A DNA stretch of 64,000 nucleotides from JBHGYD01 sp041920415 (GCA_041920415.1 JBHGYD010000009.1:1-64000), one strand, 5' to 3'. Shown: positions 50,352 through 59,410, numbered from the stretch's first letter. Made by a program: numbers and translations. The notes: a model not told the origin generated them from the sequence alone.

Positions 50352-51128
50352 TTAACAATATGCATGCGTACCGCCATCAACAACGACTAAAGCCCCTGTG
50401 ACAAAATCAGAAGCGTTTGAAGCAAGAAATAAAACCGCCCCCTTCAAATCGTTTTCGGTCCCAAATCTTCGTAACGGTGTGTTCGCTAAAATTTGCTCGC
50501 TTCCGCGTTCAATCACTACCTTTGACATTTTCGTTGGGAAAAATCCAGGAGCAATTGCATTTACATGAATTCCATATTCTCCCCATTTGACAGCTAAATC
50601 TTTTGTAAATGTAATAACTGCCCCTTTGCTCGTGTTATAAGCAATCGTGTTCATAATGGTAGGGTTTGTTCCTCCAAGACCGGCAACCGAGGCAATATTA
50701 ATGATTTTGCCGCTCCGTTGTTCAATCATCACTTTGCCAACTACCTGACTCATAAGAAACGTTCCGGTTACATTAACATCGATTACTTTCTGCCACGCCT
50801 CAAGCGGCATGTCTTCGACAGGTGTCCCCCATGTTGCTCCGCTATTGTTCACTAAAATATCAATTTGGCCAAATTCGCGTACCGTTGTTTGTACGACGGC
50901 TTCCACATCATCTCGATTCGTGACGTCGCATTTTAATGCAAGCGAACGAACACCTAAATTTTTTAATTTTTTACTTACCTCTTCACATGCTTCTACCTTT
51001 CTTGAACAAACGACGACGTTCGCTCCTGCTTCAGCCAATCCAATCGCAATTTGTTCGCCAAGACCGCGGCCACCGCCTGTGACGATCGCTGTTTTTCCCG
51101 TTAATTTAAATAAATCGAGAACATGCAT
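50352..51128 (-). CDS. SDR-family dehydrogenase of the acyl-CoA cluster
   Basis: A 258-residue short-chain dehydrogenase: cofactor motif TGGGRGLGEQIA, NNSGATWG, active-site Ser in INIASVAG, catalytic YNTSKGA, and APGFFPTKM. It is NAD(P)-dependent, perhaps acting on a 3-hydroxyacyl-CoA or a related alcohol. It lies between the acyl-CoA dehydrogenase (18-nt gap) and the CoA ligase (18-nt gap), a tight operon. The exact substrate cannot be told from sequence. Confidence 0.85.
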   Translation of the reverse strand: MHVLDLFKLTGKTAIVTGGGRGLGEQIAIGLAEAGANVVVCSRKVEACEEVSKKLKNLGVRSLALKCDVTNRDDVEAVVQTTVREFGQIDILVNNSGATWGTPVEDMPLEAWQKVIDVNVTGTFLMSQVVGKVMIEQRSGKIINIASVAGLGGTNPTIMNTIAYNTSKGAVITFTKDLAVKWGEYGIHVNAIAPGFFPTKMSKVVIERGSEQILANTPLRRFGTENDLKGAVLFLASNASDFVTGALVVVDGGTHAYC

Positions 51129-51146
51129 ACTGTTCCATCTCCTTTT

Positions 51147-52358
51147 TTAAGATTGATATTTTCGTAGCTCTAGCTTGGCAATTTGTGCCTTATGAACCTC
51201 ATCTGGCCCGTCAGCTAGCCGTAACGTTCTTGCGCTCGCCCAATGAGCAGCCAGTGGAACATCTTCACTTACTCCGGCAGCTCCAAACGCTTGAATCGCG
51301 CGGTCAATCACTTTTAAAGCAACATTCGGAGCAACCACCTTAATCATCGCAATTTCAATCTTGGCCGCCTTATTCCCGACTGTATCCATCATGTGAGCTG
51401 CCTTTAATGTCAATAAGCGCGCTTGCTCAATTTCGATTCGCGATTCAGCAATCCACTCTTGAATGACTCCTTGTTCGGCGAGCGTTTTTCCAAAAGCAAC
51501 CCTTTTTTGGACGCGCTCGCACATCAACTCAAGCGCGCGTTCCGCAGCGCCAATTAAACGCATGCAATGGTGAATTCTTCCCGGTCCGAGACGCCCTTGG
51601 GCGATCGCAAATCCTTTTCCTTCCGACCAAATGATGTTTTCTTTCGGAACGCGAACACGGTCATACGTAATTTCCGCGTGCCCATGCGGAGCGTGATCAT
51701 AGCCGAACACAGGAAGCATCCGTTCAATTTTGACGCCAGGTGTATCAAGCGGAACGAGAATCATCGACTGCTGTTCATGTTTCGGGGCGTTCGGATTCGT
51801 TTTTCCCATCACGATCGCGATTTTACAGCGCGGATCTCCCGCACCGGATGACCACCATTTTCGCCCGTGAATGACATACTCATCGCCATCACGAATGATG
51901 CTTGCTTGAATATTCGTGGCATCACTAGAGGCTACATCCGGCTCCGTCATCGAAAAACACGAGCGAATCTCTCCATTTAAAAGCGGCAACAACCATTTTT
52001 GCTTTTGCTCTTCCGTGCCGTAACGAGCAAGCACTTCCATATTTCCAGTATCGGGAGCGCTACAGTTAAACACTTCCGGTGCAATAAGTGATCGTCCCAT
52101 AATTTCGCAAAGCGGTGCGTACTCGAAGTTTGTCAATCCTGCACCATATTCACTGTTAGGCAAAAATAAATTCCATAATCCTGCCTTTTTCGCCTTTTCT
52201 TTCAATTCCTCGATAATAGGCGGCACGGCTGACCAACGAGTTTCTTGGGCATTTAGTTGCTGTTCATATACTTTTTCATTCGGATAAATATACTGTTCCA
52301 TGAAATCGTTTAATTTTCGGCGCAACTCATTGACTTTCGGTGAATACGTAAACTCCAT
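51147..52358 (-). CDS. Acyl-CoA dehydrogenase (ACAD10/11-like)
   Basis: A 403-residue FAD-dependent acyl-CoA dehydrogenase. It has CFSMTEPDVASSDATN, GRKWWSSGAGDPRCKIAI, the C-terminal FAD domain with RIHHCMRLIGAAERALELM, and the end GAAGVSEDVPLAAHWASART, then RLADGPDEVHKAQIAKLEL. The WWSSGAGDPRC run is typical of the ACAD10/11 subfamily, which fits the APH-type kinase downstream. It is the first gene of the acyl-CoA operon, behind a sigma-A promoter overlapped downstream by operator B. AGGAGGGGG precedes the ATG. Confidence 0.9.
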   Translation of the reverse strand: MEFTYSPKVNELRRKLNDFMEQYIYPNEKVYEQQLNAQETRWSAVPPIIEELKEKAKKAGLWNLFLPNSEYGAGLTNFEYAPLCEIMGRSLIAPEVFNCSAPDTGNMEVLARYGTEEQKQKWLLPLLNGEIRSCFSMTEPDVASSDATNIQASIIRDGDEYVIHGRKWWSSGAGDPRCKIAIVMGKTNPNAPKHEQQSMILVPLDTPGVKIERMLPVFGYDHAPHGHAEITYDRVRVPKENIIWSEGKGFAIAQGRLGPGRIHHCMRLIGAAERALELMCERVQKRVAFGKTLAEQGVIQEWIAESRIEIEQARLLTLKAAHMMDTVGNKAAKIEIAMIKVVAPNVALKVIDRAIQAFGAAGVSEDVPLAAHWASARTLRLADGPDEVHKAQIAKLELRKYQS

Positions 52359-52373
52359 ACATCCCCCTCCTAA

Positions 52374-52390
52374 TACTGACCGGTTAGTAT
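52374..52390. promoter_or_regulatory. Palindromic operator B (TetR-type)
   Basis: TACTGACCGGTTAGTA is nearly symmetrical. In its minus-strand context it reads CATACTAACCGGTCAGT, close to operator A. It sits between the -10 and the ribosome site of the acyl-CoA dehydrogenase gene, where binding would block elongation or initiation. Confidence 0.65.
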
Positions 52391-52405
52391 GTAACTCTTG
52401 TTTTT

Positions 52406-52434
52406 ACTATAACTATATTTATAAAAATATTCAA
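52406..52434 (-). promoter_or_regulatory. Promoter of the acyl-CoA operon
   Basis: Minus strand: -35 TTGAAT (52429-52434), 17 bp, -10 TATAGT (52406-52411). Confidence 0.6.
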
Positions 52435-52453
52435 TATTTTTAGATAAATAACC

Positions 52454-52493
52454 AAAAAAAGAAAGACATCTTGATTCGTTGAGATGTCTTTCA
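52454..52493 (-). terminator. Terminator of the 3-hydroxyisobutyrate dehydrogenase-like gene
   Basis: GAAAGACATCT, a 10-nt loop, AGATGTCTTTC, then a T-run on the minus strand. Confidence 0.85.
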
Positions 52494-52501
52494 AACGTGA
52501 C

Positions 52502-53368
52502 TTATTCGCTTATATATCTTTTATATAAAGCTTGTGTGCCGCTATTTTCTTCACCTGACGCCGCTAATTCTTCGTACATCGCTTTCGCAAGTGCCAGTCC
52601 CGGTAGCTGTAAATTCATTTTCTCTGCTTCATCTAAAGCGATTTTCATGTCTTTAATAAAATGTTTGACGTAAAATCCTGGTGCGAAATTGCCCGCGATC
52701 ATTCGCGGTGCTAAGTTGCTTAACGACCAGCTTCCCGCTGCCCCTTGGGAAATGCTTTCAAGCACTTTCAAAGGATCAAGACCGGAACGTTTCGCATATG
52801 CAAGCGCTTCGCAGACGCCAATCATATTCGTCGCAATCGCAATTTGGTTGCACATTTTTGTATGTTGACCGGCTCCCGCTTTTCCTTGAAAAACAATATT
52901 TGTGCCTAACACTTCAAAAATTGGCTTACATTCATAAAATGCCTCTTCATCGCCGCCAACCATAATCGTTAAGCGCCCTTCTTTTGCTCCGATATCTCCA
53001 CCGGAAACAGGGGCATCTAACGCGAACAAATTTCGTTCTTTCGCTGCCTTATAAATTTTTTCGGCGAGGGAAGGAGTAGAGGTTGTCATATCAATTAAGT
53101 ATGTACCTTCTTTCGCGTTGGCAATTAAACCTTGTTCGCCAAAGTATACTTCTTCGACATCATGAGGATAGCCGACCATCGTAATAACAACGTCCGCTGC
53201 TTCTGCGAGCGAGGCGACCGTATCTTTCCAAACCGCCCCTTCGTTTACTAAATCGGTCGCTTTTTCTTTCGTACGCGTATAAACAACAAGTGGGTATCCC
53301 GCTTTTAATAAGTTACGCGCCATGCTTTTTCCCATTACACCAAGACCAATAAAACCAATTGTTTTCAT
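52502..53368 (-). CDS. 3-hydroxyisobutyrate dehydrogenase family protein
   Basis: A 288-residue beta-hydroxyacid dehydrogenase. It has the Rossmann start IGFIGLGVMGKSMARNLL, DAPVSGGDIGAKEGRLTIM, the catalytic Lys in GAGQHTKMCNQI and FYVKHFIKDMKIALDE. Family members oxidise 3-hydroxyisobutyrate, tartronate semialdehyde or related acids; the substrate here is unknown. The neighbouring acyl-CoA genes suggest valine or branched-chain breakdown, but they are in a separate transcription unit. GGGAGG precedes the ATG. Confidence 0.88.
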   Translation of the reverse strand: MKTIGFIGLGVMGKSMARNLLKAGYPLVVYTRTKEKATDLVNEGAVWKDTVASLAEAADVVITMVGYPHDVEEVYFGEQGLIANAKEGTYLIDMTTSTPSLAEKIYKAAKERNLFALDAPVSGGDIGAKEGRLTIMVGGDEEAFYECKPIFEVLGTNIVFQGKAGAGQHTKMCNQIAIATNMIGVCEALAYAKRSGLDPLKVLESISQGAAGSWSLSNLAPRMIAGNFAPGFYVKHFIKDMKIALDEAEKMNLQLPGLALAKAMYEELAASGEENSGTQALYKRYISE

Positions 53369-53409
53369 CGTTTTCCTCCCTGTTTTTTTCTATTTATTTT
53401 ACTATATCA

Positions 53410-53440
53410 TAAAAAAGAGCCTTGGCTGCTCAAGGCTCTA
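53410..53440 (-). terminator. Terminator of the TM2-domain gene
   Basis: AGAGCCTTG, a 6-nt loop, CAAGGCTCT; it overlaps the stop, and the T-run is on the minus strand. Confidence 0.85.
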
Positions 53441-53653
53441 ATCTTCTAGATGCTCGTTATATTGCCGATTGAATTCTTCGTCAGATTTGACTAAGTAAAG
53501 AATGCCTTCAATAAACCCAATGATGCTCGGTATTCCTGTCCACGAAAATAATAAATAAAGAATTCCTTGACCAAGCTTTCCTAAATAAAATTTATGAATT
53601 CCAAGCCCACCTAATAAAATCGCTAAAATTCCGGCCACTACTTTATTTTTCAA
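53438..53653 (-). CDS. TM2-domain membrane protein
   Basis: A 71-residue protein with the TM2 domain: helix 1 (VVAGILAILLGGLGIHKFYL), the GxxxxxHKFYLGK motif, helix 2 with LYLLFSWTGIPSIIGFIEGI, and a charged tail. TM2 proteins are widespread small membrane proteins of mostly unknown role. GGAGTAG precedes the ATG. It is expressed alone between two dehydrogenase genes. Confidence 0.85.
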   Translation of the reverse strand: MKNKVVAGILAILLGGLGIHKFYLGKLGQGILYLLFSWTGIPSIIGFIEGILYLVKSDEEFNRQYNEHLED

Positions 53654-53727
53654 AGCTGTCTACTCCTTTCTCTACAAGGGTGCATAGTTCATTTGTATTC
53701 ACCCAAGAGAGAAAGTAGTACTTTAAG

Positions 53728-54513
53728 CTAAATCGCTTTAACCATGCCGCCGTCAACAATGAAGGACTGACCCGTCATGTATGAATTCGCCCCAGAAAGA
53801 AGGAACGTCACGACATTCGCAAATTCCTCAGGTGTACCGTAACGTCCGAGCGGAATCGTACTTTTCATACGCGCTTCCATTTCTTCTTTGGAAATACCAA
53901 ATTTTTCAGCATTGAGCTTATCTAAAAACGCGACGCGCTCGGTGGCAATTCTTCCAGGAGCAACTGTATTAATTAAAATGTTATATGGAGCAAACTCTGT
54001 CGCCAACGTTTTCGTTAAACCGACAATACCGGTGCGGAAGGTATTCGATAAAAGCAAGCCTGGAATCGGTTCTTTAATCGATGAAGAAGCGATATTCACA
54101 ATTTTTCCACCGTTTTTCTTTAAGTAAGGGAGCGCTTCGCGAATGATGCGAATATAACTTAATAAATTGAGTTCAAACGCTTTATACCAATCTTCATCGC
54201 TAATCGTTTCAAACGTTCCCGCCGGAGGTCCACCCGCATTGTTCACTAATAATTCAAGCGATCCATACTTTTCCACCGTCTTTTCAACAAGACGTTTAAC
54301 GTCTTCTCGATTGGTAATGTCCGCTTGAACATAAGCGATATTTCCTTTATGTAAGGCTCGTAACTCTTTTTCCACCTCTTTTAATTTTTCCTCATTTCGG
54401 CTTGTAATCATCACATTTGCGCCCTCTAGCACAAGCTGCTTTGCAATTGCTTTACCAAGCCCTTGGCTGGAGGCAACGACAAGCGCGTTTTTTCCTGCTA
54501 AATGTAATTCCAT
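53728..54513 (-). CDS. SDR-family oxidoreductase
   Basis: A 261-residue short-chain dehydrogenase: SSQGLGKAIAKQL cofactor motif, NNAGGPPAGTFE, INIASS-type active Ser (KIVNIASSSIKEP), and NTVAPGRIATERV. At the catalytic tyrosine position the sequence is LLLSNTFRTGIVGLTKTLA, with no Tyr in the YxxxK place, which resembles atypical SDRs. It might still be active or have another role. GGGAG lies before the ATG. It is a single gene. Confidence 0.82.
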   Translation of the reverse strand: MELHLAGKNALVVASSQGLGKAIAKQLVLEGANVMITSRNEEKLKEVEKELRALHKGNIAYVQADITNREDVKRLVEKTVEKYGSLELLVNNAGGPPAGTFETISDEDWYKAFELNLLSYIRIIREALPYLKKNGGKIVNIASSSIKEPIPGLLLSNTFRTGIVGLTKTLATEFAPYNILINTVAPGRIATERVAFLDKLNAEKFGISKEEMEARMKSTIPLGRYGTPEEFANVVTFLLSGANSYMTGQSFIVDGGMVKAI

Positions 54514-54597
54514 GTTTTCTCACTCCCTGTTGTTTTTTATCTATAAAATTCGGCATGTTCAGCCGCTTTCCTTCTCGACATTATAAGAATTTTATAA

Positions 54598-54634
54598 CGA
54601 AAAAAGGCGATTCTTATAGTGAATCACCTTTTTT
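54598..54634 (-). terminator. Terminator of the 75-residue protein gene
   Basis: GGcGATTC pairs with GAATCaCC, with A/T runs on both sides; it overlaps the stop at 54624. Confidence 0.75.
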
Positions 54635-54851
54635 CTCCTTCCATTATCGAGCGAAACTGTTTCATTTTCGAATCCACTTTTACTTCTTCCACTTCAAATG
54701 CATTTTTTCGCGCCATAGGTTGGAATGGATTCATATCGACTCTTACTCCTACCGTACCGCTGCCTGTCGCAAGCGCGTCGTTGATTGTTCCTTCATGCTC
54801 CCCGTCAACATGAGGGGCATGATCGTGATCATTTCGTCCGCGTTCCGGCAT
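54624..54851 (-). CDS. Small acidic hydrophilic protein, unrecognised
   Basis: A 75-residue soluble protein starting MPERGRNDHDHAPHVDGEHE, with a His/Asp-rich N-terminus, a glycine-containing centre (ATGSGTVGVRVDMNPFQP) and a charged helical end. AAAGGAGGTGT is a near-perfect ribosome site 5 nt before the ATG, and it has its own terminator, so it is a real gene. The His/Asp-rich head could bind metal, which is only inference. I know no family. Confidence 0.65.
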   Translation of the reverse strand: MPERGRNDHDHAPHVDGEHEGTINDALATGSGTVGVRVDMNPFQPMARKNAFEVEEVKVDSKMKQFRSIMEGEKR

Positions 54852-54895
54852 GTCTTACACCTCCTTTTTCCTTTATATTCTCTCGTTCTGACAAG

Positions 54896-54938
54896 AAAAA
54901 ATGCACCCGTTTCTTTGTTCGGAAAGAATACGGGTGCT
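54896..54938 (-). terminator. MCP gene terminator
   Basis: GCACCCGT pairs with ACGGGTGC around an inner TTTCTTT/AAAGA stem, with a T-run on the minus strand. Confidence 0.8.
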
Positions 54939-54945
54939 CATTTCG

Positions 54946-56919
54946 TTATACTTTAAATTTTTCCACTAATTCTTGTAGCTGTCGGCTCATTTCGCTTAAT
55001 TTCTCAGCAGATTCAGTTACCGTACCTAATGCTTTTAGCTGATCATCCGCAGAAGCAGCGACTTCTTCGGTTGAGGCTGCTGCCTGTTGGGCAATCGATG
55101 AAATATTTTGCATCGCTTCAACGACCTGGTCTTTGCTTTCATTCATATGTTTCACTTCATTTGTAATATTCGAAATCGATGCAGTCAGCTTTTCCATCAT
55201 CTCCGCAATTTTCATGAATGAATCTCCTGTTGTATGAACAGCATGTTGTTGCTCGGCATGCATGTTTTTTGAACGTTCGACCGCTTGCATCGCTAAGTCA
55301 ACTTGCTGCTGAATCGTTGTGATCGTTTGACGAATAAGCTCTGTCGCTTGCGCAGATTGCTCCGCTAACTTGCGAACTTCTTCGGCCACAACCGCAAATC
55401 CTTTTCCGTGCTCTCCCGCTCTTGCCGCTTCAATACTTGCGTTTAACGCAAGTAAATTCGTTTGTCCCGAAATGGCTGTAATCGTTTGGATTACTTCATC
55501 GATTTTCTTCATTTTTTCGACTAAGTCATCCATCACTTTTTCAACAGCTTGTAACTCATCTTTCGCTTCATTGGATTTTATTTGCAACTCATTTAATTTT
55601 TCTAATCCGTTATAACTTGCCTCTTTCGTATCATTAGATAATGATTGCATATCGGAAGCTGATTGTGCAACGGTTTCGATTTGCTTTGACAACATCGTTG
55701 TTCGTTCATTGATCGTATCTAAATCGCTTGCCTGCTCTGATGTTCCTTTCGCAATGTCATTAATCGCATTCGTTACTTGTTCACTTGTCGCCATTGTTTC
55801 TTCAGAAACAGCGCTTAAATGGTCCGCAGAGGCTGCTAGTTCATCAATCGATTCATTGACTTGGTAAATGAGTGCACGCATTTCATGAACCATATGATTA
55901 AAGTGATTTGCTAATTGACCAATTTCATCTTTTGCTTTCGTCTGTACTTGAACCGTTAAATCACCGTTCGCCACTTTTTCTAGTTGCTCTTGCAAATAAA
56001 CAATTGGCTTTACAATGGAGCGAGCAAGCAAGTAAATAATCATAATACCTATGAGTACGGCAAAAATCGTAATAATCAGCATTTTAGAAGCAATCGAATT
56101 GCTGACGGCAAACAAATCATTTTCCTTATAAACAGCTCCGACTTTCCATCCTAACTTTGGAATCGTTGTAAAATACATCATCCGTTTTTCATTTTCAAAC
56201 GTATATTCATATAAACCGCTTTCTTTTTTTAACATGTATTTTACAGCTGCATTATTCGACATATTTTTTCCTTTATATTGAGGATGGACAATAGCAATCC
56301 CGTTTTGGTCAAATAAAACCGGATAACCATGATACCCTACATTTTTACCGTTTACAATTTTTGTAACAGCATCTAACGACATGTCGATTCCGATTGCTCC
56401 GACAACGCGCGTACCATCCGTTACCGCTTTTACAAGAGTAACAACATATTTCCCCGTTACCGTGTCGATATATGGGTCTGTCCAAATCACCTCATCTGGA
56501 TGGTCCACCGCTTTTTTATACCACGGACGAGATGTTGGATCGAAATCAGCTGGCAAGTCTACTTTTGGGGTTGTATACATTTTTTTATCAGCTGTCCCGA
56601 TATAAATGAGCTGGGTATTTTTATGTATTTTTAAAAACGTATTAAATTCATTATCCACTGTTGACCAAATTTTATTATCTTTCACCATTTGCGCAACAAC
56701 AGGAGATTCGCTAAATTGCATTAAGCTATGTTCTTCGCTTTGAAAACTAGATTGAATATCATCTACTAATTGTTTAACAAGTTCCTGTCCACGGTTACTG
56801 ACATCTTTTCGAATCATTTGTTTCGTTTCTACTATTCCGACAATTTGTGTGATGGTTAGAGAAACAACCATCAATAATGCCATTAAGACGATGAGCTTCG
56901 TTCGTAATGTTTTGAACAC
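54946..56919 (-). CDS. Methyl-accepting chemotaxis protein with dCache sensor
   Basis: A 657-residue receptor. TM1 is about residues 9-29, an extracellular dCache_1 domain about 40-275 (SRPWYKKAVDHPDEVIWTDP, GAIGIDMSLDAVTKIV), TM2 about 280-305, HAMP about 305-358, then a long signalling coiled coil with hairpin tip VIQTITAISGQTNLLALNAS and EAARAGEHGKGFAVVAEEVR. Methylation helices flank it. dCache receptors often bind amino acids; the ligand here is unknown. The GTG at 56919 (V then FKTLRTKL) is preferred because GGGGAG lies 10 nt upstream. It would signal with CheV at 34,239. Confidence 0.9.
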   Translation of the reverse strand: MFKTLRTKLIVLMALLMVVSLTITQIVGIVETKQMIRKDVSNRGQELVKQLVDDIQSSFQSEEHSLMQFSESPVVAQMVKDNKIWSTVDNEFNTFLKIHKNTQLIYIGTADKKMYTTPKVDLPADFDPTSRPWYKKAVDHPDEVIWTDPYIDTVTGKYVVTLVKAVTDGTRVVGAIGIDMSLDAVTKIVNGKNVGYHGYPVLFDQNGIAIVHPQYKGKNMSNNAAVKYMLKKESGLYEYTFENEKRMMYFTTIPKLGWKVGAVYKENDLFAVSNSIASKMLIITIFAVLIGIMIIYLLARSIVKPIVYLQEQLEKVANGDLTVQVQTKAKDEIGQLANHFNHMVHEMRALIYQVNESIDELAASADHLSAVSEETMATSEQVTNAINDIAKGTSEQASDLDTINERTTMLSKQIETVAQSASDMQSLSNDTKEASYNGLEKLNELQIKSNEAKDELQAVEKVMDDLVEKMKKIDEVIQTITAISGQTNLLALNASIEAARAGEHGKGFAVVAEEVRKLAEQSAQATELIRQTITTIQQQVDLAMQAVERSKNMHAEQQHAVHTTGDSFMKIAEMMEKLTASISNITNEVKHMNESKDQVVEAMQNISSIAQQAAASTEEVAASADDQLKALGTVTESAEKLSEMSRQLQELVEKFKV

Positions 56920-57269
56920 TGCTTCGTTTCTCCCCTTTATCCAATTACTCGTTTTTTGTCGAATCACCGTTTTCCATTATAAACCTTGTCAGGACTATCG
57001 TCTATAGGATTATGTTCCTACTCAATAAGTAATTGTATGACTAGCTTGATAAAATGCAAAATTTAAAAAAAGAGGAAATGGGAGAAATTGAACAAGATGT
57101 AACATATTTGAGGTCGAATATAGTGTCGCTTAGCAAAAAGGAGCGATTCACGTTTATCGCGAAGGAACGTTTATTGATGAACGTTTGTTTTCTAAACCAA
57201 CAATCGCAACCGGAATCTTGCTTACTGTCAGACAGCGATTTAGATATGAAACAAATGCATCGATTTTCA

Positions 57270-57307
57270 TAAAAAAACGAGCGGTGGACGTTTCCACCGC
57301 TCATTTT
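57270..57307. terminator. ptsI terminator
   Basis: GAGCGGTGGA, CGTT loop, TCCACCGCTC with A/T runs on both sides. The remaining 57,000-57,270 spacer holds no supported gene; a protein-like but unsupported plus-strand frame is noted among the findings. Confidence 0.9.
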
Positions 57308-59029
57308 TTATCCAATATGAAATGTTTGTTTGACAAATGCAACGACTTCTTCTGCTGTGCTCATCGATAGAAGCGTTTGTTTGAAGCTAGCCGCTTCTTC
57401 TTTAGAAAGTTTCTTCATTTGGGAGCGAGCACGTAAAATCGAAGTTGCACTCATGCTAAATTCATCTAATCCTAATCCAAGCAAAATCGGAATCGCTACT
57501 TCATCTCCTGCCATTTCACCGCACATTCCGGCCCATTTTCCTTCTTTATGCGCCGCATCAATGACGTTACTAATGAGACGCAAAATGGCTGGATTGTATG
57601 GCTGATATAGGTAAGAAACGCGCTCATTCATCCGGTCAGCGGCCATCGTATATTGTATTAAATCATTCGTACCGATACTAAAGAAATCGACTTCTTTCGC
57701 AAATTGGTCGGCTAATACAGCAGCTGCTGGAATTTCGACCATCATTCCTACTTCAATATTATCGGCAACTTGTACGCCTTCTTTTTGAAGTTTCTCTTTT
57801 TCTTCTAAAAGAATCGCTTTCGCTTGGCGGAACTCATCGAGCGTTGCAATCATTGGGAACATAATTTTCAAGTTGCCGTACACGCTCGCACGTAATAATG
57901 CGCGAAGCTGCGTGCGGAACATATCTTGCATTTCAAGGCAAAGGCGAATCGCACGAAATCCTAAAAATGGATTCATTTCTTTTGGAAGCTCTAAATATGG
58001 AAGTTCTTTGTCACCGCCAATATCAAGCGTGCGCACAACTACCGGTTTTCCTTCCATGCGCTCTAATACTGTTTTGTATGCTTCAAATTGCTCTTCTTCT
58101 GTCGGCAACTCCGAACGTCCCATATACAAGAATTCCGTTCTGTATAGCCCGATTCCTTCCGCACCGTTTTCTAAAACACCTTTTACATCGTCTGGTGTTC
58201 CGATATTTGCCGCTAACTCAACATGATATCCATCACTTGTTACCGTTTTTTCGTGAACAAGTTTTGCCCATTCCGCTTTTTGCACTTCAAAACGAGCGCG
58301 TTTTTCCTCGTATTCTTTCACGACATCTGCTGATGGATTGACAATTACTTGTCCATCTAATCCGTCAATAATGACAACATCACCATTTTGAATTTCTGCT
58401 GTTACTGCCTTTGTTCCAACAACAGCTGGAATTTCCATGGAGCGTGCCATAATCGCGGAATGTGACGTACGTCCGCCAATATCAGTTGCAAATCCTTTTA
58501 CATATTGACGATTCAATTGTGCCGTATCCGAAGGCGTTAAATCTTCAGCAATAATCACGACTTCTTCAGAAATCAAGCTTGGGTTCGAAATCGTTACACC
58601 AAGTAAATGAGCAAGCACACGTTTTGTCACGTCACGAATGTCGGCAGCGCGTTCTTTCATATATTCGTTATCCATTGCCTCAAACATGGTTATAAACATC
58701 GTTGCCGTTTCGTTGAGTGCATATTCCGCGTTTACTTGCTCCGCCTGAATTTTATCTTTCACCGGATTTAACAATTCTGGGTCGCTTAACACAAGAAGGT
58801 GCGCAGAAAAAATCGCAGCTTTATCTTCCCCTAATTGTTGTAATGCATGGTTTTTAATCAGCTCTAGCTCCTCTTTTGCCTTCGCAATCGCGGATTCAAA
58901 ACGAGCTACTTCCGATTGTGGGTCAACAATGCTTTTTTTCTCAACGACTAAATTAGGGGTTTCTAAGCGGTACGCCTTTGCAATGGCGATACCGCTTGAT
59001 GCAGCAATACCTTGAATCTTTTTAGACAT
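57308..59029 (-). CDS. ptsI: PTS enzyme I
   Basis: A 573-residue phosphoenolpyruvate:protein phosphotransferase, the first step of the PTS. The HPr-binding domain is N-terminal. The phosphorylated His is H190 in GFATDIGGRTSHSAIMARS, the PEP site RTLDIGGDKELPY and the C-terminal catalytic GMCGEMAGDEVAIPILLGLG follow. Length is normal. Its ATG overlaps the ptsH stop by one base (TAATG), so the two are translationally coupled. Confidence 0.97.
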   Translation of the reverse strand: MSKKIQGIAASSGIAIAKAYRLETPNLVVEKKSIVDPQSEVARFESAIAKAKEELELIKNHALQQLGEDKAAIFSAHLLVLSDPELLNPVKDKIQAEQVNAEYALNETATMFITMFEAMDNEYMKERAADIRDVTKRVLAHLLGVTISNPSLISEEVVIIAEDLTPSDTAQLNRQYVKGFATDIGGRTSHSAIMARSMEIPAVVGTKAVTAEIQNGDVVIIDGLDGQVIVNPSADVVKEYEEKRARFEVQKAEWAKLVHEKTVTSDGYHVELAANIGTPDDVKGVLENGAEGIGLYRTEFLYMGRSELPTEEEQFEAYKTVLERMEGKPVVVRTLDIGGDKELPYLELPKEMNPFLGFRAIRLCLEMQDMFRTQLRALLRASVYGNLKIMFPMIATLDEFRQAKAILLEEKEKLQKEGVQVADNIEVGMMVEIPAAAVLADQFAKEVDFFSIGTNDLIQYTMAADRMNERVSYLYQPYNPAILRLISNVIDAAHKEGKWAGMCGEMAGDEVAIPILLGLGLDEFSMSATSILRARSQMKKLSKEEAASFKQTLLSMSTAEEVVAFVKQTFHIG

Positions 59030-59295
59030 TACTCTGCAAGACCTTCTTTTGCTAACATTTCTGTTAAAGCTGCCATTGCTTCTGCTGCATCTGCTCCCTC
59101 AGCTACGATTTTAATTTGAGCACCTTGTGGAACACCTAAAGACATAACACCCATGATAGATTTTAAGTTCACTGTTTTGCCATTATACTCTAAGTTAATG
59201 TCGCTGTTGAATTTACTTGCTGTTTGTACAAGTAATGTCGCAGGTCGAGCATGAATACCAGATTCTGCAGTTACTTTAAACACTTTTTCAGCCAT
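59029..59295 (-). CDS. ptsH: HPr phosphocarrier protein
   Basis: An 88-residue PTS carrier. The phospho-His is H15 in ESGIHARPATLLVQ, and the regulatory Ser46 lies in NLKSIMGVMSLGV, the target of HPr kinase, whose product drives CcpA-type repression. The start at 59295 (MAEKVFKVT) is supported by AAGGAG upstream; the TTG at 59304 is too close to it. It passes phosphate from PtsI to PtsG. A stable hairpin separates it from ptsG. Confidence 0.97.
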   Translation of the reverse strand: MAEKVFKVTAESGIHARPATLLVQTASKFNSDINLEYNGKTVNLKSIMGVMSLGVPQGAQIKIVAEGADAAEAMAALTEMLAKEGLAE

Positions 59296-59378
59296 TTTCG
59301 TCAATCTCCTTTTCCATATATTTTTTCTTTGTCATCATAACAAACATATATGCCGATATTCAATAAAGAAGGAAGTCA

Positions 59379-59410
59379 CATAGAGAAACCCTTTTTTTCG
59401 TTTCTCTATG
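59379..59410 (-). promoter_or_regulatory. Intercistronic hairpin ptsG / ptsH
   Basis: CATAGAGAAAC, a 10-nt loop, GTTTCTCTATG: an 11-bp perfect stem without a T-run on the minus strand. It may set the ptsG:ptsHI ratio by processing or partial termination. Confidence 0.6.

Noticed and set aside
57180..57200. LexA-like box GAACGTTTGTTT
   Set aside because: The second half-site is GTTT instead of GTTC and no SOS gene is adjacent.
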